Below, piece after piece: positions 1 to 4,732 of a DNA stretch of 7,443 nucleotides. A model generated the notes under the pieces. It did no database searches, was not told the origin of the DNA, and saw nothing but the letters and a program-made list of their open reading frames with translations. Origin of the DNA: Candidatus Zambryskibacteria bacterium CG10_big_fil_rev_8_21_14_0_10_34_34. Its GTDB lineage: Bacteria > Patescibacteriota > Minisyncoccia > Phycocordibacterales > WO2-35-19. The stretch is taken from positions 1-7,443 of the forward strand of contig PCXM01000031.1 in NCBI GenBank assembly GCA_002771075.1, in the 5' to 3' direction. The first letter of the stretch is position 1, and every line of letters starts with the position of its first letter. Made by a program: the position numbers and the translations under genes.

Positions 1-129
1 TTCATTGATTTCAGGTATTTGTTCTGAAGTGTCGGTCTTTTCCATATATCGCCAGAAGATAAGTGCTATTACCAAAATTAGAACCAACAAAAATCCCACC
101 TTCTTAAAATTAATAGAAATATTAAACAT
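1..129 (-). CDS. N-terminal part of a single-pass membrane-anchored protein (partial)
   Basis: The reading frame starts at an ATG at 129 and runs off the left edge of the window with no stop, so only the first 43 residues are seen. They show the layout of an N-terminal anchor. A short lysine-containing head (FKKVG) is followed by a hydrophobic helix at about residues 11-28 (GFLLVLILVIALIFW), then a charged, Thr/Glu-rich linker (EKTDTSEQIPEINE). That predicts an N-in, C-out bitopic protein with an outside domain that cannot be identified here. No Shine-Dalgarno sequence precedes the ATG. A sigma70-like promoter 12 bases upstream would give a nearly leaderless transcript, which supports this start. 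The architecture resembles the membrane protein at the right end of the window, but homology cannot be claimed from this fragment. Confidence 0.6.
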   Translation of the reverse strand, partial: MFNISINFKKVGFLLVLILVIALIFWRYMEKTDTSEQIPEINE

Positions 130-141
130 ATCTATATGTTT

Positions 142-170
142 ATTTTAATCCCAATCCCCTCACCTATCAA
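142..170 (-). promoter_or_regulatory. Sigma70-type promoter for the left-edge membrane protein
   Basis: On the minus strand a -35 box TTGATA (165-170) and a -10 box TAAAAT (142-147) each match consensus at 5 of 6 positions. They are separated by exactly 17 bases. The -10 ends 12 bases before the ATG at 129, so the predicted leader is only a few bases. The -35 lies inside one arm of the dyad repeat at 165-185, so a protein bound there could block it. Confidence 0.6.
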
Positions 171-217
171 CCTCTTATGTTGATAACGTTTGGAAAAGTT
201 TTTTAGTAAGATACAAA
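154..217. repeat. Direct repeat copy 1 with perfect 7-7-7 dyad
   Basis: Bases 154-191 match 4589-4626 at 36 of 38 positions in the same orientation. Weaker similarity, with one single-base gap, continues to about 217 (a shared TAA-ATACAA pattern). Inside is the inverted repeat TATCAAC (165-171) and GTTGATA (179-185) around a 7-base spacer, an operator-like shape. This copy sits between the terminator of the GreA-like gene and the promoter of the left-edge gene, and overlaps the -35 of that promoter. Confidence 0.8.
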
Positions 218-243
218 AAGACTCCCGCTACACACAGGAGTCA
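215..243 (-). terminator. Rho-independent terminator after the GreA-like gene
   Basis: Read on the minus strand, GACTCCTG and CGGGAGTC form an 8-bp stem with one T-G wobble around a 7-base loop (bases 220-242). A TTTTT run (215-219) follows at once. The stem begins within the TGA stop codon at 241-243, a very compact arrangement. Confidence 0.85.
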
Positions 244-696
244 AATGAGTCCAGATATTTTTGTGATAACAAATTCTTGACTACGAAAAAAAGTTGTATC
301 TCCTTCTTGTTTCCCGATTAGAGATTTTCCTAGCGGAGAATTGTAGGAGATAGTATATACCGAATGCCGAGCATAGATTGCATAACTACCAATTCTTATC
401 CTTCTCCCATCACTCAATTCCACAACAGTGCCAAACTGAACCTTTGTGGGTTGTTCTTCCGGTTCAACAATAACAGCACTATTTAATATAGGAACGAGAC
501 TGTTAAGTCGAGATAGAACTAATCTTCTTTTATCATATATTGCCTCCTGGCACGCATCATCATGTCCAAAGTTTTCAGTGCTTTGACTACTTGCCTCTCT
601 TTGTTCTTTGGCCAAATCTCGTACGTCTTGTTGAAGTTGACCTACAAGACCGCGAAGTATTACTAAATCTTCACGCATAAAATAATACTTTGTCAA
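241..696 (-). CDS. GreA/GreB-family transcription elongation factor-like protein
   Basis: This 151-residue protein is close to the usual GreA length (about 158) and has both GreA parts. Residues 8-77 form a helical, coiled-coil-like region. Its turn (ENFGHDDACQEAIYDKR, 41-57) aligns with the GreA tip GDLSENAEY and keeps acidic residues D46 and D47, which in GreA reach the RNA polymerase active site to stimulate transcript cleavage. Residues 85-150 match the C-terminal FKBP-like domain, with the hallmark SPLGKSLIGKQEGD (120-133). The start is a TTG at 696, chosen because AGAGGTGG lies 4 bases upstream and the encoded start (MTKYYF) extends the family's N-terminus. An internal ATG at 678 has no suitably placed ribosome binding site. 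A possible extended -10 (TGGTAGTAT, 739-747) lies upstream. The glycine-rich GDLSENAEY motif has diverged, so it could be a specialised paralogue rather than the housekeeping GreA. Confidence 0.85.
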   Translation of the reverse strand: MTKYYFMREDLVILRGLVGQLQQDVRDLAKEQREASSQSTENFGHDDACQEAIYDKRRLVLSRLNSLVPILNSAVIVEPEEQPTKVQFGTVVELSDGRRIRIGSYAIYARHSVYTISYNSPLGKSLIGKQEGDTTFFRSQEFVITKISGLI

Positions 697-770
697 TTTG
701 CCACCTCTCTATTTTCTGAATTCTTTCTGTCTGAAGGAATACTACCATAAATTTGTAATTAATGGGTTGT

Positions 771-799
771 TTGCATTATGTTAATTTATTAGATATAAT
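771..799 (+). promoter_or_regulatory. Promoter of the deaminase operon (leaderless type)
   Basis: A perfect -10 TATAAT (794-799) has a weak -35 TTGCAT (771-776, 3 of 6) at 17-base spacing. The ATG at 807 begins 8 bases after the -10, about where transcription should start. The mRNA would therefore be leaderless and the upstream ATG at 762 would not be transcribed. Confidence 0.6.
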
Positions 800-806
800 A
801 AATCAT

Positions 807-1223
807 ATGAAAAACTTGGAAGAATTAAAGGAAATAGCTGAACATTCTTACCCAGAAAGTAGAAATAAAATTGGTGCCATACTAATCTGTGAGGATGGTA
901 AAACTTACAGTGGTTTTACCGTAAGAAGATCAAGCGTTCTAGGATCAACATGTGCCGAGAGAATGGCTTTAGATAATTGGTTCCAAGACAAGGATAGAAC
1001 CAAACCTATCAAACTAATTTTAATAGGCAAAATAATGAGAATAGGTTGGAACAACACACATATTTGTTACCCGTGTGGAGTATGTAGAGAACTATACCAC
1101 CAGTTTACACACATAAACAATATAAAAGACTTCACCTTCGAATGTTATAGTTGGGATTCAAAACACAAAGACACCAAAACGATAAGAGAACTATTATATT
1201 ACGGAGACCCTTTCTATGAATAA
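807..1223 (+). CDS. Cytidine deaminase-fold protein with altered substrate pocket
   Basis: This 138-residue protein matches zinc-dependent cytidine deaminases along its whole length. The start ATG at 807 fits the usual family N-terminus and the leaderless promoter; an in-frame ATG at 762 would add 15 atypical residues. The zinc and catalytic residues are all present: C49-A-E51 (TCAERMAL), then C90 and C93 in PCGVCREL. The segment that normally reads N-V-E-N before the first motif, whose Asn and Glu hold the ribose, here reads T38-V-R40-R41. Deaminase chemistry is therefore likely, but plain cytidine is doubtful as the substrate. A modified nucleoside, nucleotide or base is possible. The C-terminal tail (about 115-138) is not diagnostic. 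It is the first gene of an operon, and its end overlaps the next start by 8 bases. A blasticidin-S-deaminase-like role cannot be excluded. Confidence 0.85.
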   Translation: MKNLEELKEIAEHSYPESRNKIGAILICEDGKTYSGFTVRRSSVLGSTCAERMALDNWFQDKDRTKPIKLILIGKIMRIGWNNTHICYPCGVCRELYHQFTHINNIKDFTFECYSWDSKHKDTKTIRELLYYGDPFYE

Positions 1224-2565
1224 ATTAGCAGATTACAATAAAATTCTAAACGAGGCTCACGAAGACTTCAGTGGTATCTTTAAATCCAAATATTCAAATA
1301 TTCCACAAAAATTAAATACTACAACGGAAAAAGATATCCGTTGTATTGAAAATACTAAACTGTACTCTAACAACAAAATTTATGATTTTATGGATGGTGA
1401 TTATATATATTTGGTACATATAACCACAAAGAAAAAAGATATCGTTAATGAAAAAAGGATAATGTGCAGTGGGGGATGTCTAGTTGGTAGTATTTATTGT
1501 GTACCTGCATACAAAATTAGTAAAAATAAATTTACTTTACATAATTTAGGTAAATTTATTTTTCAAAAAGAAGTTTCTTATTTTTCTGAAAATAATTCTA
1601 ATCCTTCAATTTTGCTTTTTAAGATTAAGAAACCTAAAAATTTTAAATATAGTGGGCTTAATTATTTAAAATTGGGTAAATTTCATATGAATGTATACCA
1701 AGAATTAAAATTCTTGTTACATATAAATGAACGAAGGGAAACAGATGAGATGATACTCAAGATGGTAGATTGGTCTAGAGAATTAATTTATTTACTCTAT
1801 AAATACAAAAGAAATATTTTGTATAAAGATTTTGATAATTTTTATACAATTTTAAAAAAAACAATTACAAATGTTCCTATATTTGGATATTTTTTGTTTG
1901 AAATTACTTCAGAATTTGTTGTATCCTACCAAAATGATGAAAATTCTAAATATTATGCAAAAAAACGTGAAATTTTTGTAGGAAATTTTAAAGATCTCGT
2001 ATTTGGGGTTGTTCCAAATCTAACAAAAAATTTTGATCTTGGACAATTTTTACCAGACATAAATAAATTGGAAATAGAATTTGATAAACTTGGTTTAGAT
2101 ATTAAAAAATATAAAATATTTATGATTAATTCTTTAATTTATTATGTTAAAAATTATTTATTTAATAAAAAAATAAACCAAAATTTTTTCTCAGAAAATA
2201 TTAGTATCATGGAATGCAATAAAATTTGTCCACATTTTGTTGGGCATATATTACACAGGATAATCAGAAAAATGAATAGATACCCAGACTTTCATGTAAA
2301 TTTTGATACTTACAAAGCTATAAAAATATGGAACTACTGGAATAAAAATAATATTTATTTCCCCAGCAATTCAATTATGCCTAAAGGCGAAATGGGCATA
2401 AATCCAACAATTCCTGATTTAGAATATACTGTTTATGATACAAAAGTGTTAGAAAATGATGAAAAAAAATTTATTTTTGAACCTAAAAAAAAGTTGGACA
2501 TAAAAATTACGCCCCAATTAATTGAGCTCTCAAAATTAATAATGAGGAAAAAATATGAAAAATAA
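1216..2565 (+). CDS. Large protein of unknown function (449 aa), core of the operon
   Basis: I do not recognise this gene as a named family. The start is supported by GGAG at 1203-1206, 9 bases before the ATG, and by the 8-base overlap with the deaminase. The protein is soluble-looking, rich in Lys, Asn and aromatic residues, and shows no signal peptide. Its most motif-like part is residues 63-112. A strand YIYLVHITT with H68 is followed by a helix (KKKDIVNEKRI), then SGGCLVGSIYCVP (85-97) and HNLG (109-112). A strand-His-helix-Gly-rich-strand order resembles the start of ADP-ribosyltransferase folds (for example the HGT motif), but no second or third catalytic motif can be placed, so this is only a suggestion. 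Other conserved-looking stretches are YQELKFLLHINERRETDE (161-178) and VPIFGYFLFE (220-229). Residues 340-396 contain HFVGHILHRI and an aromatic-rich IWNYWNKNNIYFP. It is followed directly by the methyltransferase. Confidence 0.8.
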   Translation: MNKLADYNKILNEAHEDFSGIFKSKYSNIPQKLNTTTEKDIRCIENTKLYSNNKIYDFMDGDYIYLVHITTKKKDIVNEKRIMCSGGCLVGSIYCVPAYKISKNKFTLHNLGKFIFQKEVSYFSENNSNPSILLFKIKKPKNFKYSGLNYLKLGKFHMNVYQELKFLLHINERRETDEMILKMVDWSRELIYLLYKYKRNILYKDFDNFYTILKKTITNVPIFGYFLFEITSEFVVSYQNDENSKYYAKKREIFVGNFKDLVFGVVPNLTKNFDLGQFLPDINKLEIEFDKLGLDIKKYKIFMINSLIYYVKNYLFNKKINQNFFSENISIMECNKICPHFVGHILHRIIRKMNRYPDFHVNFDTYKAIKIWNYWNKNNIYFPSNSIMPKGEMGINPTIPDLEYTVYDTKVLENDEKKFIFEPKKKLDIKITPQLIELSKLIMRKKYEK

Positions 2566-3310
2566 TTTGAATTCAGAAACAAATATAATCGAAGAGATTA
2601 AAAATAAAATTAATAAAATCCAATTAATCAATCCCGATCTATTTGATAATATTAATAATTCAATACTACAAATAAATAAAGAACTCAATTCCATTATTTC
2701 TTTTGAAGAAAATAAATCGAGTTCGATTAAAAAACTCAAAAAATTTGATGGAATCAAAAAATTGCAGATTGGGGGTGGATCAAGGAATTTAGATGGTTAT
2801 ATTAACTTAGATATTTTCCAACCAACAGATATTGTGTGGGATATTAGGTCAGGATTACCATTCCAAGATAATAGATTTGAAGAAATATTTTGTGAACATT
2901 TTTTTGAACATCTAGACTTTCCTAAATCTGCAATTTTATTTTTAAACGAAGCATTTAGAACAATAAAAAAAGGAGGGTTGCTTAAAATCGTGGTACCTGA
3001 TTGTGGAAAATCATTAAAAGAATATAATCTAAACAATAAAAAATATTTTAATGCAATAAAAAAAATTTGCTTTTCTAAAAGACTTTCTACAATGGAAATA
3101 AATTCGAATTTAGACGTAATCAACTATTTATTTAGAGATCAATTTGATAACCCTAAATACACAGTCCATTGGTGGGGATATGATAATAAAAATTTGACTC
3201 AAATGCTTAAAAATTCAGGATTCAATTTGGTTAAAAAATGGAAATTTGATAAAATTATATGCAATCCAAAACGAAAATATTATTCACTATATCTAATTGC
3301 AAAAAAATGA
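2555..3310 (+). CDS. Class I SAM-dependent methyltransferase
   Basis: This 251-residue protein has a helical, possibly coiled-coil N-terminus (about 1-60). A Rossmann-type methyltransferase domain of the Methyltransf_11 kind follows. The SAM-binding motif I is KLQIGGGS (69-76). An acidic strand end lies at YINLDI (83-87), DIVWDIRSGLPFQDNRFEEIFCEHFFEHL (92-120) corresponds to motifs II-IV, and KKGGLLKIVVPD (138-149) is the post-motif strand. The FCEHFFEHL form is typical of small-molecule, sugar or lipid methyltransferases rather than DNA methyltransferases, and no NPPY or DPPY motif is present. The start is set by GAGGA (2544-2548) 6 bases before the ATG. It overlaps the preceding gene by 11 bases and the CYTH gene by 4 (ATGA), so translation is probably coupled. 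The substrate is unknown; the product of the neighbouring enzymes is the obvious candidate. Confidence 0.85.
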   Translation: MKNNLNSETNIIEEIKNKINKIQLINPDLFDNINNSILQINKELNSIISFEENKSSSIKKLKKFDGIKKLQIGGGSRNLDGYINLDIFQPTDIVWDIRSGLPFQDNRFEEIFCEHFFEHLDFPKSAILFLNEAFRTIKKGGLLKIVVPDCGKSLKEYNLNNKKYFNAIKKICFSKRLSTMEINSNLDVINYLFRDQFDNPKYTVHWWGYDNKNLTQMLKNSGFNLVKKWKFDKIICNPKRKYYSLYLIAKK

Positions 3311-3870
3311 ACATGTTGGAAATAGAAAAACGCGGATTTTTAACAGAAAAACAATATAATCATCTTTTATATTTTTTAGAAAAAAATGGAGAATCGCTTG
3401 GTGCAGACGATAAAGATGTAGTTTATTATATCTATCCAGATAAGCTCCTAAAAGCTGTTCACAACATATCTAAAGGTGATGCAAAAATTTCCCTAAAAAT
3501 GAATAAGATTGGAACAGGTTCAGTTTTTCCTGAGACAGAAGTTTTTTTTCTTGAAGATGATTTTGATAAAATTAAACTCATAATAGGAGAAATCGCGAAA
3601 CCAGACAAAGTGATGGAAGGAATTCAAAAAAGAAAGAATTTTATATATAAAGATTGTGAATTTGCTATAAAGTGGAGCAAAGAGTGGAACTATCATTTTG
3701 AGATAGAAATTTTAGTTAAAAATAAAAATGAAGTCAATAATGCAGAAAAAAAACTGGAAATAATCGCCGAAGAGCTTGGAATTAAAATTTTAACTGAAAA
3801 TGAATTAAAAGAATTCACAAAAAAAGCCGAAGAAAGAGCGACAAAGGACTCTTCTAAGGATACTAGTTAA
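3307..3870 (+). CDS. CYTH-fold phosphohydrolase/cyclase-like protein
   Basis: From the ATG at 3307, which overlaps the methyltransferase stop as ATGA, the protein has 187 residues, the usual size for the CyaB/thiamine-triphosphatase (CYTH) superfamily. An earlier in-frame ATG at 3259 would run inside the methyltransferase and displace the N-terminal signature. That signature, ExExK, appears as E5-I-E7-K-R9, with Arg in place of the last Lys. Further CYTH-like strands are KISLKMNKIG (60-69), ETEVFFLEDDFDKIKLII (77-94), KRKNFIYKDCEFAIKW (108-123) and HFEIEILV (130-137). A C-terminal helix includes the common EELGIK turn (155-160). The tunnel fold binds triphosphates with metal. Known activities are triphosphate hydrolysis and adenylate cyclisation. 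A position that is often Asp before the last acidic strand appears to be Lys here (K122), so activity is uncertain. It is the last gene of the operon. Confidence 0.75.
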   Translation: MNMLEIEKRGFLTEKQYNHLLYFLEKNGESLGADDKDVVYYIYPDKLLKAVHNISKGDAKISLKMNKIGTGSVFPETEVFFLEDDFDKIKLIIGEIAKPDKVMEGIQKRKNFIYKDCEFAIKWSKEWNYHFEIEILVKNKNEVNNAEKKLEIIAEELGIKILTENELKEFTKKAEERATKDSSKDTS

Positions 3871-3894
3871 CGATATATTAAAAACTAGTGTTTA

Positions 3895-4506
3895 TCACAC
3901 ACATAGACTGTTTATTTTTAATACTTTCCATTTTTTATTTTTTTGACATACAGTTATTTTGCAGTTATCAATAGATACTGATTTATAAAATTCTACAAAC
4001 TTTTTATATTTTTTACCATATCCAACTATAAAATTAAACAGCAAAGCTTTTATAAAATACTTGTGTGATACCACTACTATAGTATTCTCTACATTTTTAT
4101 TTAAATACTCAACAAAAAGAGCAACTCTTCTTTCTACATCTTTAAAATTTTCTTCATCAGAAAGATGCCAGCCAGGATTAGATATATTATTTTTTTCCAT
4201 TAATTCAATAGAATTTTTAACAACCCAGTCTTTTTTTTTCTTACCCACTATTTCTGAAGGTAAATTTTTTTCTTGTACTAAATCAGAGACAATAATTTCT
4301 TTATTATGTTTAAATATTATTTTTGAAGTTTCAATGGCTCTCCTAAGTGGGCTAGAGATTACTAAGTCTGGTTTAATTTTTTTAAATATTTTTTTCAATT
4401 TTTCAGAATTTTTAATACCCTCATTATTTAATGAATCATTATCGTCACCTACAATTTTTTTTGCGTTAGAAAATGTTTCTCCGTGTCTAATTATATACAA
4501 TATCAT
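3895..4506 (-). CDS. Histidine phosphatase superfamily protein (phosphoglycerate mutase-like, branch 1)
   Basis: This 203-residue protein has the complete catalytic set of the family. The phospho-accepting histidine is in RHGE (7-10), SSPLRRAIET (51-60) supplies the phosphate-binding Arg, a candidate acid lies in the EKNLPSE region (79-85), and the second His is in VVVSHKYFIKALL (H148). Members remove phosphate from sugars, nucleotides or other small molecules. Sequence alone does not say which, and the lack of longer mutase-specific segments argues against a glycolytic mutase. The PGWHLSDEENFKDVERRV segment (111-128) is of a type I associate with CPR phosphatases. The gene converges on the operon with 24 bases between stops. 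It shares the operon's strong AT bias, and sits inside the same repeat-bounded segment. No Shine-Dalgarno precedes the ATG. Confidence 0.85.
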   Translation of the reverse strand: MILYIIRHGETFSNAKKIVGDDNDSLNNEGIKNSEKLKKIFKKIKPDLVISSPLRRAIETSKIIFKHNKEIIVSDLVQEKNLPSEIVGKKKKDWVVKNSIELMEKNNISNPGWHLSDEENFKDVERRVALFVEYLNKNVENTIVVVSHKYFIKALLFNFIVGYGKKYKKFVEFYKSVSIDNCKITVCQKNKKWKVLKINSLCV

Positions 4507-4523
4507 TTTTTTATTTAAGAAAA

Positions 4524-4552
4524 ATTATACCACAACCTTTAATTTATTTCTA
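4524..4552 (-). promoter_or_regulatory. Promoter of the histidine phosphatase gene
   Basis: On the minus strand a perfect -10 TATAAT (4524-4529) has TAGAAA (4547-4552, 4 of 6) as -35 at 17-base spacing. The -10 ends 17 bases before the ATG at 4506, so the leader is about ten bases and contains no ribosome binding site. Confidence 0.6.
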
Positions 4553-4588
4553 AATTTGTACATTTAATCTTTATCTATCAAGACAAAT

Positions 4589-4650
4589 ATCCCCTCACCT
4601 ATCAACCTCTTGTGTTGATAACATTTATAAAAATCATCTCTAAAATACAA
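4589..4650. repeat. Direct repeat copy 2 with perfect 7-7-7 dyad
   Basis: This is the second copy of the repeat at 154-217, in the same orientation. The core 4589-4626 differs from copy 1 at two positions (one in the dyad spacer, one just outside the dyad). Both dyad arms, TATCAAC (4600-4606) and GTTGATA (4614-4620), are unchanged. The copy lies in the divergent region between the phosphatase gene and the secreted-protein gene. Unlike copy 1, no -10 box sits 17 bases from its minus-strand TTGATA. Confidence 0.8.
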
Positions 4651-4654
4651 GGTA

Positions 4655-4686
4655 TTGACATTTAATATAATTTTCTTTAGTGTAAT
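4655..4686 (+). promoter_or_regulatory. Probable promoter of the secreted protein gene
   Basis: A perfect -35 TTGACA lies at 4655-4660. The best -10 at 17-base spacing is the weak TAGTGT (4678-4683), overlapping TGTAAT (4681-4686), so the exact -10 is uncertain. A TATAAT at 4666-4671 is only 5 bases from the TTGACA and has no good -35 of its own. A leader of about 40 bases would result, unlike the short leaders of the neighbouring genes. Confidence 0.45.
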
Positions 4687-4694
4687 GATAGATG

Positions 4695-4724
4695 ATGTCC
4701 TTTGACAGGACATAAGGAAAGGAG
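4695..4724 (+). promoter_or_regulatory. Leader hairpin and strong ribosome binding site
   Basis: ATGTCC (4695-4700) and GGACAT (4708-4713) form a 6-bp hairpin with a 7-base loop in the 5' leader. It is followed 4 bases later by the strong ribosome binding site AAAGGAG (4718-4724), 8 bases before the ATG at 4733. The hairpin leaves the binding site free, so it more likely protects the mRNA end than blocks translation. Confidence 0.6.
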
Positions 4725-4732
4725 AAAAAACC

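Noticed and set aside
179..187. DnaA-box-like TTATCAACA on the minus strand of the repeat
   Set aside because: It has one mismatch to the DnaA box, occurs once per repeat copy and has no cluster of boxes, so the dyad explains it better than a replication origin.
762..806. Longer deaminase start at the ATG at 762
   Set aside because: It would place the start upstream of the best promoter and add 15 residues (MGCLHYVNLLDIINH) absent from the family pattern. No ribosome binding site precedes it.
3259..3306. Longer CYTH start at the ATG at 3259
   Set aside because: It lies within the methyltransferase coding region and puts unrelated residues before the ExExK signature that normally sits near the N-terminus. 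The ATGA overlap at 3307 is the natural start.
3862..3889. ACTAGT repeated at 3862-3867 and 3884-3889 between the convergent operon and phosphatase
   Set aside because: It could pair as a weak bidirectional terminator, but the 6-bp AT-rich stem spans a 16-base loop and has no clean T run.
4061..4567. Plus-strand open frame opposite the phosphatase gene
   Set aside because: It is the complement of a gene with clear catalytic motifs. Its Ser/Phe/Leu-rich translation is what antisense reading of AT-rich DNA gives.
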